Assembly: GCA_011525745.1 (NCBI GenBank)
Contig: WYBU01000076.1
Location: 1-64,000 of the forward strand
Direction of reading: 5' to 3'
Origin: Planctomycetaceae bacterium
Lineage (GTDB): Bacteria > Planctomycetota > Phycisphaerae > UBA1845 > UTPLA1
Length of the DNA stretch: 64,000 nucleotides
Part shown: in pieces, positions 18,558-26,959 of the stretch
Position numbering within the stretch: position 1 is the first letter of the stretch
Layout: every line of letters starts with the position of its first letter
Program-made: the position numbers and the translations under genes
The notes under the pieces: generated by a model
What the model was told of the DNA's origin: nothing
Databases searched by the model: none
Seen by the model: the letters and a program-made list of their open reading frames with translations, nothing else

Positions 18558-19126
18558 CACCGCCTCCTGGGTTTCGATTCGGGAAGGCCGCCGACCGGAT
18601 TGGCGGGCAACTTGTCGCGCATTGCACGCAGGCGCGAATGCTGGAACTGTTCCGGATGGCTGCGTAACCGTTCGCGCGAACCATCGTCGTAGCACGCCGA
18701 CTCGTCGGGCAGCTCCTGACCCGGTGCGAAGAATCGCAGCGCTTCGTCCAGGCACTGGGCCGCCTCGAGCGTCATGCCACGCGCGTCCGAACGATTCGGC
18801 TCGTTGGCTGCCCCTTCGGCGATCACGCGAAACAACGCCAGCCAGCCGGCCACGTCGATGACCGCCGATCGTTCATGCGTGGAATTGATGCGCGCGGCGT
18901 TGGCGGCGGTCGGAGGCGGATCAACGCGAAATCGCAACGGAGATCGCTCGTTACAGCGCGTGCATTCAATCTCCAGCGTCCATGCCGAGCCGCCGTCCGC
19001 ACGCGTCAGGTCGCCGGCCGCGCGCACCGGCCGTCGCCGACAGCGCGGACAATACGTCAAGGATACGTAGAGAAACGCTTCTGCCACGCTGTGGACGTTC
19101 AGTAGGCCGTCCGGTGGGACATGCAT
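18542..19126 (-). CDS. Zinc-ribbon protein of unknown function
   Basis: 194 aa. The N-terminal third has two cysteine pairs, YCPRCRRRP (near residue 25) and ECTRCNERSP (near residue 55), enough for one zinc ribbon. A helical segment then covers about 90-150 (VIDVAGWLALFRVIAEGAAN, GMTLEAAQCLDEALRFFAPG), and the C-terminus is basic. The start at 19126 lies 8 nt after the upstream lipoprotein stop and follows CGGAGGT; the end overlaps the next gene by 16 nt. This tight packing indicates one operon. No family name can be given. Confidence 0.75.
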   Translation of the reverse strand: MHVPPDGLLNVHSVAEAFLYVSLTYCPRCRRRPVRAAGDLTRADGGSAWTLEIECTRCNERSPLRFRVDPPPTAANAARINSTHERSAVIDVAGWLALFRVIAEGAANEPNRSDARGMTLEAAQCLDEALRFFAPGQELPDESACYDDGSRERLRSHPEQFQHSRLRAMRDKLPANPVGGLPESKPRRRWWRIW

Positions 19127-19134
19127 GGCGCCGC

Positions 19135-20229
19135 TCAAATACCTCCGCCCTCGCCGGCCTCGCGGGCGCGTTCTCCCGGCAACGCGCGATTGCCGCTGCG
19201 CATGTTGGGCGGAATGATTCCCTGACCCTTGGCCGGCAGGCACTTCGACTCGCCCAGTTCGGTCAGCGGCGACAGATCCACATCGGGGAATCGCTTTTTC
19301 AAGCTCGTCGCCAGGTCGGACAACGTGATTTCCACTTCGACTTCGAGCTTGTCCGCGTCGATCCAGCGCATGGCCACGACGCGATAGGGCGACAACTGCG
19401 TCTGCTTCGCTTCCTTCTCGTCGCCGAGTATGGCGATGAGTGTCACGCCGCCGCCCTTGATGGGCAGCGCCAGCGCTGCGTCGATGAGCCTCTTCAGCGC
19501 ATCGTTCACCGCGGCCTTGCGGGCCACTTCGATGCCCTGACTCGCCCGGTCGGCCGGGTTCTTTGGAACCTCGTTCACCATCGGCCGTGCCTTATCGCGA
19601 AGCGGGTCGACCTCTTCTTCTTCTTCCTCCTCAGCCTCCTCCTCTTCTTGATCTTCTTCCGATGTTCCGCCGGTGGCCTCGGTCTCTTCCGCGGCCGGTC
19701 GCCCGGCGCGCAGGCGTCCGCCGCGCGATGGCGGCGCCGGTTTGTCTTCCTTCTTTTCCGGAGGCTCGGCGCTGCCGGTCGCGACATCTTCGGCATCCGC
19801 GCCCGTGCCGCCGGAGACATCCGCTTCGTCGGTTTGCGCCGCGGCCTTGTTGCCGCCGCCCAGTAGTCCCTTGAGCTTGCCAAGACCGCTCAGCAGTCCC
19901 TTGGCCGACGTTTTCGGCGCAGCGCCTTCCTCGCCGCCGTCGCCCGCGGCCACGGCCTTGCGCGGCGCATTCTCACCCAGCACGTCGGGAATCTGGTCCG
20001 CCGGGACATCCGGCGCGCTGGGAGGCTTGACCGACGACTGATCGGCCAGCAGCACGGCGTTGTACGACGCCTGCTCGGTAAACACCGCCACGCGACCCGG
20101 TGTTCCGATGCCGCCGCGAACGGCCGCGTATTCAGGCTCGCGCTCGGCGCAGCCGGCGGCAATCGTCACGGCGCCGATCGCCAACACGAGTCCGCGAAGT
20201 AATGATGAGATTCGGATTCCGACGACCAT
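19135..20229 (-). CDS. Lipoprotein with charged low-complexity linker
   Basis: 364 aa from the ATG at 20229, chosen because it gives a lipoprotein leader, LLRGLVLAIGAVTIAAGC, with the lipobox cysteine at about residue 26, and because AAGAGGTG precedes it. The middle (about residues 90-215) is disordered, alternating Glu/Asp runs (EEDQEEEEAEEEEEEE) with Pro/Lys/Ala. The folded C-terminal part has KAAVNDALKRLIDAALALPI, GGVTLIAILGD and MRWIDADKLEVEVEITLSDL, the last resembling an alternating beta strand. It would be tethered to a membrane on the outer side. It is the first gene of the operon that ends with deoC. No homologue is recognised. Confidence 0.75.
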   Translation of the reverse strand: MVVGIRISSLLRGLVLAIGAVTIAAGCAEREPEYAAVRGGIGTPGRVAVFTEQASYNAVLLADQSSVKPPSAPDVPADQIPDVLGENAPRKAVAAGDGGEEGAAPKTSAKGLLSGLGKLKGLLGGGNKAAAQTDEADVSGGTGADAEDVATGSAEPPEKKEDKPAPPSRGGRLRAGRPAAEETEATGGTSEEDQEEEEAEEEEEEEVDPLRDKARPMVNEVPKNPADRASQGIEVARKAAVNDALKRLIDAALALPIKGGGVTLIAILGDEKEAKQTQLSPYRVVAMRWIDADKLEVEVEITLSDLATSLKKRFPDVDLSPLTELGESKCLPAKGQGIIPPNMRSGNRALPGERAREAGEGGGI

Positions 20230-20453
20230 GTCACACCTCTTCACGCACGGAGGCTGCCCGTAGGGGATGTTCTTCAGCGGGCGATGCTCGGTCCGCCCTT
20301 TTGCTTGTGCCGGCACTTGGGGGCGTTTCACGCCGACTTCAGACTATCGCCACTGTCCGAAAGGGTCAACGCGGCATTATCGGTGACGCGTTCCAGCCCG
20401 CGGCAATTTCGTTTCGCAGCCCCAGTTCACCAGGCGAGTCGCGGCGGGCCTGC

Positions 20454-20496
20454 TTCCGTTGTACCACGCATCTCATTACGGCGTGGCGCAACGGAA
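20454..20496. other. Long imperfect hairpin in the divergent intergenic region
   Basis: Outer arms TTCCGTTG/CAACGGAA (8 bp) and inner arms CCACGC/GCGTGG (6 bp) are separated by a 2-nt symmetric internal loop, with an 11-nt apical loop. It lies between the divergent lipoprotein (20229) and esterase (20903) genes. No T-tract follows. It could be an operator, an RNA structure or a palindromic repeat. Confidence 0.5.
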
Positions 20497-20635
20497 ACGT
20501 ACACCTGGACCGCATTGCTGGTTTTCGTGTCACTGCCATAGGGCCAAGCCCGATTCCGCGGTAATGCCGCCCCGGCATTCGACCGTTCCAAGCTCCTCCC
20601 AGTCGCTGTGTTTTCCCCCCGACTCATTACTGACC

Positions 20636-20641
20636 TATAAT
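20636..20641 (+). promoter_or_regulatory. Consensus -10 hexamer ahead of the esterase gene
   Basis: TATAAT matches the sigma-70 -10 consensus exactly, but no good -35 lies 16-18 bp upstream (the spot is C-rich). If used, the leader to 20903 would be about 255 nt. The remainder of 20230-20902 shows no gene. Confidence 0.3.
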
Positions 20642-20902
20642 GCAATCCGTGATGTCGACGATACGAAGGCCAAGGCCCGAGAAAAACGAGCGTAATGCAA
20701 CAAAAACGCTATACAAACCGTCGAAATGGGCGCCAAACGTGATACCAAGCACGCCGGCAAACGACGCCTTGTACTACAATGACGCCCGATTACGGCGCGG
20801 AACGTGACTTCACCGATATACGAAAACGAGTACACCATTGGACCATTGGGGGCCGGCTTCTTGAGACAAACCACGGAAAAAACCAGCCAGACTTTTCGAT
20901 CA

Positions 20903-22396
20903 ATGCCCGGCGCGTCAGCGCGCTTCATTCGATTCTTATGCGGCGCGGCCTTGTTGCCGGCCATGACCGGCTGCCTCGTACCCCAACCGCGCGGCCAGGG
21001 GCTGGAAACGCGCGTCAAGGAGCCGCAGACCGGCGCCGAATACTTCCTCTACCTGCCGGAGCAGTACGTCCAGAACAACGGCATCCATCCAACTGCCCCC
21101 GATCGGCGATGGCCGCTGGTCGTCACGTTTCACGGAATGAAGCCCTACGACACCTGGGACCGCCAGATTCACGAATGGCAGGAGCAGGCCGACGCGTACG
21201 GCTTCATCGTCTGCGCTCCCTGGCTGCAAACCTGCGACTCGTTTATGGAATTCCCGCTGCGCAAGGAGCACGCCTACGTGCTGCGCGACAAGGACGCCGT
21301 GATGGCGATCGTCGATCACGTCGTTTCGACGACCCGCGCCGATCCCAACGCCGTGCTCTCGACAAGCTGGTCCAGCGGCGGGTTCATGGCGCACTACCTG
21401 CCGAATCGCTTTCCGCACCGCTTCCGCTGCATCGCCACTCGCCTGTCGAATTTCTCGCCCGACATCCTGACCGACGCGACCGTGCCCATGTACCGCGACA
21501 TGCCCGTCGCCGTCTTCATCGGCGAATCCGATTTCCCCGCCTGCATCACGCAATCGCAGCAGGCGGTCGCATGGTACATGGCACGCGGTTTCTCGCATGT
21601 CGAGAGCAAGATGATCGACGGCATCGGCCACTCGCGGATTCCGCAGACGGCCGCGGCGTTCTTCGCGCGGCAACTCGGCATCGAGCCGTTCAAGCCGTAC
21701 GTTGCCATCCAATCGTTGTCGCGTTTGCGCATGCGCGACTGGGAACCGCCGCCGGATCTGCTTGCCGCGATGGCGCCGCAACCCACGCTGACCGATTTAT
21801 ACGCGGCGACGCGCGGTACGACGGCCCGCCCGAGCGCGGGTACCAACGGACGTCCCGAGCCTGTCGCCGCCGGCGGATCTCTGATTGTGCCCGCGCCGCG
21901 AGAAGAGCGCACAACGGCGCCGCCCGTCATGGGAACTCACCAACCGGCGCTGGGGGATTCGGGCGCGCCGCGACCGACTCGCGCGCCGACGCACGACAAC
22001 GTACTCTATCGCCCGCGCAACGCCGGTCCGCGCGCCTATCCCCTCTCGCGTAACAACCGTGACGCAAGCCGCACCGACGCGGCCCGTCCCGTGTCGACCG
22101 CCGAGCCGCACAACGGCGTACAGCCGATCGGAATTCGCCTGGTCGGCCAAGCCATCGGTGACTGCCCGATGCAAGTGGCATTCAGTACCGACTTGCCGCC
22201 TGAACGGGTCAACGGGGCCGAGTTCGTCTGGAAATGCGACGACACTGTCGTCTGCAACTCGGATCGCGGCGTCAAGAGATTTGACAAACCGGGGGAGTAC
22301 ACGCTTTCAGTTCTTGTCATCACTCGCGACGACCGCACGTGGCGCGGCGCTACGCGCATTGTCGCCCGCAACCCCGATGCGCGCCGCGCTCCGTAA
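20903..22396 (+). CDS. Lipoprotein alpha/beta-hydrolase (PHB depolymerase/esterase-like)
   Basis: 497 aa. The ATG at 20903 gives a lipoprotein leader (FLCGAALLPAMTGC) and is preferred over the frame's start at 20804. The catalytic domain has VTFHGMKPYDTWDRQIHEWQ (oxyanion-hole region), VLSTSWSSGGFMAHYLPNRF (nucleophile elbow, Ser within SWSSGG), FIGESDFPACITQSQ and DGIGHSRIPQ (catalytic His), as in LpqC/PHB-depolymerase-type esterases. A Pro/Thr/Arg-rich linker covers roughly residues 310-410. The end (EFVWKCDDTVVCNSDRGV, PGEYTLSVLVITRDDRTW) resembles a PKD-like beta domain. It probably acts on a polymer or ester outside the cytoplasm; the substrate is unknown. Confidence 0.82.
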   Translation: MPGASARFIRFLCGAALLPAMTGCLVPQPRGQGLETRVKEPQTGAEYFLYLPEQYVQNNGIHPTAPDRRWPLVVTFHGMKPYDTWDRQIHEWQEQADAYGFIVCAPWLQTCDSFMEFPLRKEHAYVLRDKDAVMAIVDHVVSTTRADPNAVLSTSWSSGGFMAHYLPNRFPHRFRCIATRLSNFSPDILTDATVPMYRDMPVAVFIGESDFPACITQSQQAVAWYMARGFSHVESKMIDGIGHSRIPQTAAAFFARQLGIEPFKPYVAIQSLSRLRMRDWEPPPDLLAAMAPQPTLTDLYAATRGTTARPSAGTNGRPEPVAAGGSLIVPAPREERTTAPPVMGTHQPALGDSGAPRPTRAPTHDNVLYRPRNAGPRAYPLSRNNRDASRTDAARPVSTAEPHNGVQPIGIRLVGQAIGDCPMQVAFSTDLPPERVNGAEFVWKCDDTVVCNSDRGVKRFDKPGEYTLSVLVITRDDRTWRGATRIVARNPDARRAP

Positions 22397-22467
22397 TCTA
22401 CTTCTTCCTCCGCCGGTCCCGCGTACTCCCGCGCCATCGGCCCCTTCGACGCTTCGACGTTTCCCGC

Positions 22468-23169
22468 CTACGCTCGCTCCGCGTCGCCGACCTGCCCGAC
22501 GTCCATCAGCCCCGGCTCATCCCACACCCGGCGATCATCCAGCAGCCAGCGCACCGCCGCCAACATGCCGGCATGTTCGCACGCGCACTGAATCAGATCG
22601 GCCGCGGGACTCTCACGCACGTCGTTGCCGTACACGCGCATGGGAACCGACGCCGCGGCCTGTGTCAGCTCATTGACGAACTCTCCGTCGTTGGCCGAAT
22701 CCGGCTCCAATCGCGCCCGTTGCTCCAGCTTCAGCCGCCACAGGCCGCGCACAATCTCTTCTTCCTTGCGGATCATCGCCATCGGGCAGCGGTATTCGGG
22801 GATCTCGGGCAAGCGCGCGAAATCGGGAGGTCGATGCGGGTCTTCTCCGCCGAACGCCCAACAGAACAGCGCGAATTGCCCCCACACCTGTCGCGTCCGC
22901 AGCACCAGTTCCAATTCCGAGTAGGCCTGAATCACATGACGATCGACCAGCGCTTCGCGAAACCGCGTTACCGCGCCGGGCGAAGGCGTGCGAATGTCGT
23001 GCTCGGCAGCCTGGCCGCCGGACCGCCGCGCCCATGCCACCTTCAACGTCACCAGGTTGGCCTGCACCGCCACCGCCATCGCCGCCGCCTCCTGCGGACG
23101 ACGCGGCGACAAGCTCGGCATCAGGGAAGGTTCGTCGGGTCGCGCGGACTGCGGGTGCGGAGGGTTCAT
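22468..23169 (-). CDS. Hypothetical protein
   Basis: 233 aa, no family recognised. The first 25 residues are Pro/Arg/Ser-rich; the remainder is predicted soluble and helical, with RHVIQAYSELELVLRTRQVW, MIRKEEEIVRGLWRLKLEQR and ACEHAGMLAAVRWLLDDRRV. There is no signal peptide, membrane segment or metal motif. No Shine-Dalgarno sequence precedes the ATG at 23169; a TAAACT about 19 nt upstream could be a -10, which would give a nearly leaderless message. A ttcgacgcttcgacgtttc run (plus strand) follows its stop. Nothing is seen in 23170-23436. Confidence 0.65.
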   Translation of the reverse strand: MNPPHPQSARPDEPSLMPSLSPRRPQEAAAMAVAVQANLVTLKVAWARRSGGQAAEHDIRTPSPGAVTRFREALVDRHVIQAYSELELVLRTRQVWGQFALFCWAFGGEDPHRPPDFARLPEIPEYRCPMAMIRKEEEIVRGLWRLKLEQRARLEPDSANDGEFVNELTQAAASVPMRVYGNDVRESPAADLIQCACEHAGMLAAVRWLLDDRRVWDEPGLMDVGQVGDAERA

Positions 23170-23436
23170 GAGCGTCGGAACAGTTTAGCACGCGCGTGGC
23201 GTCAGGCGTCGCGCGAGATCGCACTGGACGGTCTCGCAGCGGGCGCTATCGTCAAGCTCGCGCGCCGAGCCTTGGCATACGGTCCGCTGTGCCGTTCGTG
23301 CGTCCATCGACAAGCCCTCGCGCGCAGGGCCTCACGGTTCGTGAAAACATGCCGCTCGAGAACTTGACCCTGTCGGTTCCGCGCGGCGCTCGAAGGCGCC
23401 TGTCGTACAAGCTGATTCTGCCCGAACGCATCCGCC

Positions 23437-24201
23437 CTAATCCCGCCGCAGCTTCGACAGCAGACGCAGCAGCGAGATGTACAGCCACACGAGCGTCACG
23501 ACCAGCCCGAACGCGCCGTACCACTCCATGTACTTCGGCGCGCCGGACTCGGCGCCGCGCTCGATGAAATCGAAGTCCAGCACCAGGTTCAGCGCCGCCA
23601 CGCCGACCACGAACAGGCTGAACGCAATGCCGATCGGTCCGCTGTCGTGAATCAGCGGCATGTTGATCCCGAAAAGCGACAGGACAATCGACGCCAGGTA
23701 AAAGAGCAGGATGCCGCCGGTCGCCGCCACGACGCCCAGCTTGAAATTCTCCGTCGGCTTGACGAGTCCCGACGTGTAGGCGCCCAGCAGCACAAACGTC
23801 ACGCCGAACGTCAGGCCCACCGCCTGCACGACAATGCCCTTAAACTGCGCCTCGAAGAACGCCGAAATGGCGCCCAGGAACAGCCCCTCGGCGATCGCAT
23901 ACAGCGGCGCGACATAAGGCGCCGCCTCGCGCTTGAACACGATCACCATCGCCAGCACGAGTCCGCCGATCAGCCCGCCCCACAAAAACGGCAGCGTTTG
24001 CTGAACGCCCAGGGCCACGTTTTCCCCGGCCGAAAAGAACAGCCGCCAGGGATAGATCGCCGACACGACAATCAGCGCCAGCAGGATGAACGTGCGGTTG
24101 ACCGCCCCCTGCAACGTCATCGTCGGCCCGGCGGACGCGATTTCAAACGATTCAAACGTCTCGGCATTGAGCGTGGGATTGCTCGTGCGGATCACTTGCA
24201 T
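23437..24201 (-). CDS. Bax inhibitor-1/YccA family membrane protein
   Basis: 254 aa from the ATG at 24201, which has AGAGGA upstream. About seven membrane helices are visible, including FILLALIVVSAIYPW, LIGGLVLAMVIVF, YAIAEGLFLGAISAFFEA, IVVQAVGLTFGVTFVLLGAY, LGVVAATGGILLFYLASIVL, GIAFSLFVVGVAALNLVLDF and AFGLVVTLVWLYISLLRLL. The PLYAIAEGLFLGA motif and the Asp pair in the last loop (LDFDFIERG) are hallmarks of the BI-1/TMBIM superfamily, whose bacterial member YetJ is a pH-sensitive calcium leak channel. The actual role here is unknown. It is monocistronic and divergent from the TPR protein gene. Confidence 0.9.
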   Translation of the reverse strand: MQVIRTSNPTLNAETFESFEIASAGPTMTLQGAVNRTFILLALIVVSAIYPWRLFFSAGENVALGVQQTLPFLWGGLIGGLVLAMVIVFKREAAPYVAPLYAIAEGLFLGAISAFFEAQFKGIVVQAVGLTFGVTFVLLGAYTSGLVKPTENFKLGVVAATGGILLFYLASIVLSLFGINMPLIHDSGPIGIAFSLFVVGVAALNLVLDFDFIERGAESGAPKYMEWYGAFGLVVTLVWLYISLLRLLSKLRRD

Positions 24202-24350
24202 GTTGTGGGTCCTCTCGAATGTGATTGCCCGACGATTCATCAACACCGTAAATGCGCCGTTCAGTATAGTCAGGTCCATGCCGAACGCCACCCGTTGATC
24301 GCCACGAACCGTCCGCGCCGCCGTGGATGCTACACTACCGCACGACCTCG

Positions 24351-26861
24351 ATGGATGACGCACCCGTTGCCTCCCGCCCCGCCTCCCGCTCCGCTTTCGC
24401 GGCCGGCCTGGCGCTCGTTGCCACGGTGGCCCTGGCCTTCGCCTGGCCGTCGCGCGACGGCGAATTCCTCGACGGCGACGATCTCCACTTCATCCGCGAT
24501 CACGTGCTGGTCAATCACCCCTCCTGGGCCAACGCCGGCCGGCTGCTGACCATGATCCACGGCGATCTGTATCAGCCGCTGCCGATGCTGACGTTCACCG
24601 CCAACTACGCCCTGCACGATCAGCACACCCGCGGCTATCACCTCGTCAACATGGCGATTCACGCCTTCAACGCGGTGCTTGTCGCCGCCATCGCCGCGCG
24701 CTTGGCGCGGCGGCGCGGCGTCGGCCTGCTGACCGGCGTCATGTTCGCCTGCCATCCCTTTGCCATGGAAACCGTCGCATGGATCACCGGCCGCATTGTG
24801 CTGCTGGCCGTCGCGTTCAGCCTGATCGTCCTGGCCGCGTTCGTTTTTCGCCGCGATCCGCCGACGCGGCGATGGACGCTCGGCGTCTGCGTCGCCTGGC
24901 TGCTGTCGCTTGCGTCCAAGGTGCTGCCGGCCGTGCCGCTGGCGGCGGCCTGGTGCGACTGGCATGTCCACGTGCGTCGCGGTCGGCGGTGGTTCACCAC
25001 GCTGGGATTGCTGCTGGCGATGGCCGGCGGGATGTCGGTGCTGGCGCTCTACTCCACCGGGCGGCAGGACTATTTCGCGTTGATGCAGAAGGAATCGACC
25101 ACCGCCTATCCCGCGCGGGTCATGCTCGCCAGCCGCTACTACTTCGAGAATTACCTCCGACCCACGCGCCTGTGTGCATGGTCGCCGCCGCCGATCGAGA
25201 CACCGATCCTGAGCCTGCCCGCGGCCATTGGCGCGGCCGAATGGACCGCGTTGTTCGCACTGATGATCCTGTCGCGCCGGCGCTGTCCGCCGGCGTTCAT
25301 CGGAATCGGCCTGTTTGCGCTGCTGTTGTCACCATTTCTGGCCGCGATGACGGCGCGCACGTTCTTGACCGCCGATCGCTACATGTACCTGCCGATCATG
25401 GGCCTGCACCTGGCCGTGGCCGCCTGGGCGGTCAAAGCGTGGGACGGGTTGCGCGCGCGCGCGACTTCGCTGTTGCCCGGGGCGGCCGGCGCCGGCGCCG
25501 GACTGGCCGTCCTGGCCGCATGGATGTCGCAGGGTTGGCGCATGGCGGACGTGTTCCGCGACACGATGTCGCAGGCGCTGCGGGCGGTCACGCTGTATCC
25601 CGACGACGTTCGTGCGTGGGTCGAGCTGTCGCACCGTTATGTCAAGAACGACGAGCCGTTCGCCGCGTTGCACGTGGTCAACGAGCAGCGCCGCCGATGG
25701 CCCGACGAGCCGGGCTTCGCCGCCACCGCGGGCGAAGCGCTCTGGTCGCTTCAGGAATTCCGCGCCGCAATCGTCGAGCTGGACCGCGCCATCGTCGGAC
25801 GGCCGTTCGAGCACCGGCTGCGCTACTACCGCGCGCTGTGCCTGGCGGCGCTGGGCCGCACGATCGAGGCCCGCGCGGCCTGGCTGAACATTCTGGAGGA
25901 CAAAAATCAGTTCCTCCCCGCGGCCACGGCACTGGCGCGGAGTTACCGGGACGAAGGCGACCGCGCCGAAGCGATGCGCTGGTTCGATGCCGCGCTGCGC
26001 ATGAATCCTCACCATCGCGACGCGCTGTTCGAGTTGGCCCTGCTTCAAATGGACGCCGGCGACTGGCCCGCCGCCGAAATGCTGTTGCAGCGCATCCTCG
26101 ATCTCGACCCCGCCGATCGTCCGGCGCAATTCAATCTCGCCCAGTGCCGCGCGCGCCGGGCGGACATCGCCGGCGCGATGGCGTTGTACGACGAGCTGCG
26201 CCGCGTCGCCCCCGACAACCCGATGGTCCGTTTCAATCGGGCTGAGCTGGTCGCCGCGCTCGGCCGCACGCAAGAGGCCGAGGCCGAGTATCGAGAAATC
26301 CTGCGCCTCTGGCCCGGCCAGCGCGCCGCCGCCATCGGCCTGCACGAGCTTCTTCAGCGCGCCCATCGCTTCGGCGAGCTGACGCCGCTGTGGGACGATG
26401 TGCTTCGCGCCGACGAACCGCCCGACGACGCCGCCGCCTGGCGCGTTTTCTCATTGGCGCTGGCGGGCCGAACGGACGAAGCGGTCGCGGGCCTCGACCG
26501 ATTGCCCCACCACGGGCCAGGCTCGCTGCTGACGCTGTGGACGCGCGCCTGGATTCAACTGGCGACCGTTCCGCGAGACGATCAGGCCCTGGCCGACGCC
26601 GTCGATGCGGCCGCCGCCCGCGCGCCGGCCAGCGTCCGCGACCACGAGCAGCTTCGCGTCGCTGTTGACGCGATCAGCGCGTGGGGGACGCAGCACGACG
26701 ACGATCCGGCCGCGTGCTACGTCGCCGCACGAGCGCTGGAACTTCAGCGAAAAACCAGCCTGGCGCGGCGCTTTGCGGAGGTCGTCGCCCGCCTCGAGGG
26801 TCCCGACGGATTCTGGGCACGACGCGCCGCCGCCCTGCTGGACCAACCCGCGCTTCGCTGA
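24351..26861 (+). CDS. Polytopic membrane protein with C-terminal TPR repeats (TMTC/PMT-like)
   Basis: 836 aa. The N-terminal half has around ten hydrophobic helices plus loops typical of GT-C mannosyltransferase-like proteins: WPSRDGEFLDGDDLHFIRDH with an Asp-Asp pair, LYQPLPMLTFTANYALH, GYHLVNMAIHAFNAVLVAAI and TARTFLTADRYMYLPIMGLH. From about residue 410 tetratricopeptide repeats follow (AWVELSHRYVKNDEPFAALH, AALRMNPHHRDALFELALLQ, LDPADRPAQFNLAQC). This is the layout of TMTC-type proteins, so glycosyl transfer outside the membrane is plausible but unproven here. The ATG at 24351 lacks a strong ribosome site. The gene is followed after 98 nt by the repeat-rich lipoprotein, which might be a substrate; that is inference only. 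Confidence 0.8.
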   Translation: MDDAPVASRPASRSAFAAGLALVATVALAFAWPSRDGEFLDGDDLHFIRDHVLVNHPSWANAGRLLTMIHGDLYQPLPMLTFTANYALHDQHTRGYHLVNMAIHAFNAVLVAAIAARLARRRGVGLLTGVMFACHPFAMETVAWITGRIVLLAVAFSLIVLAAFVFRRDPPTRRWTLGVCVAWLLSLASKVLPAVPLAAAWCDWHVHVRRGRRWFTTLGLLLAMAGGMSVLALYSTGRQDYFALMQKESTTAYPARVMLASRYYFENYLRPTRLCAWSPPPIETPILSLPAAIGAAEWTALFALMILSRRRCPPAFIGIGLFALLLSPFLAAMTARTFLTADRYMYLPIMGLHLAVAAWAVKAWDGLRARATSLLPGAAGAGAGLAVLAAWMSQGWRMADVFRDTMSQALRAVTLYPDDVRAWVELSHRYVKNDEPFAALHVVNEQRRRWPDEPGFAATAGEALWSLQEFRAAIVELDRAIVGRPFEHRLRYYRALCLAALGRTIEARAAWLNILEDKNQFLPAATALARSYRDEGDRAEAMRWFDAALRMNPHHRDALFELALLQMDAGDWPAAEMLLQRILDLDPADRPAQFNLAQCRARRADIAGAMALYDELRRVAPDNPMVRFNRAELVAALGRTQEAEAEYREILRLWPGQRAAAIGLHELLQRAHRFGELTPLWDDVLRADEPPDDAAAWRVFSLALAGRTDEAVAGLDRLPHHGPGSLLTLWTRAWIQLATVPRDDQALADAVDAAAARAPASVRDHEQLRVAVDAISAWGTQHDDDPAACYVAARALELQRKTSLARRFAEVVARLEGPDGFWARRAAALLDQPALR

Positions 26862-26959
26862 ACATTGAGCGGCGCTGCTTGTCTTTTTTGCCGAACGGCG
26901 TTTCAATATACGTTGAGTATTACCGGGTCCGCGCTTCGAGCCTCGCCAGGAGCATCCTC

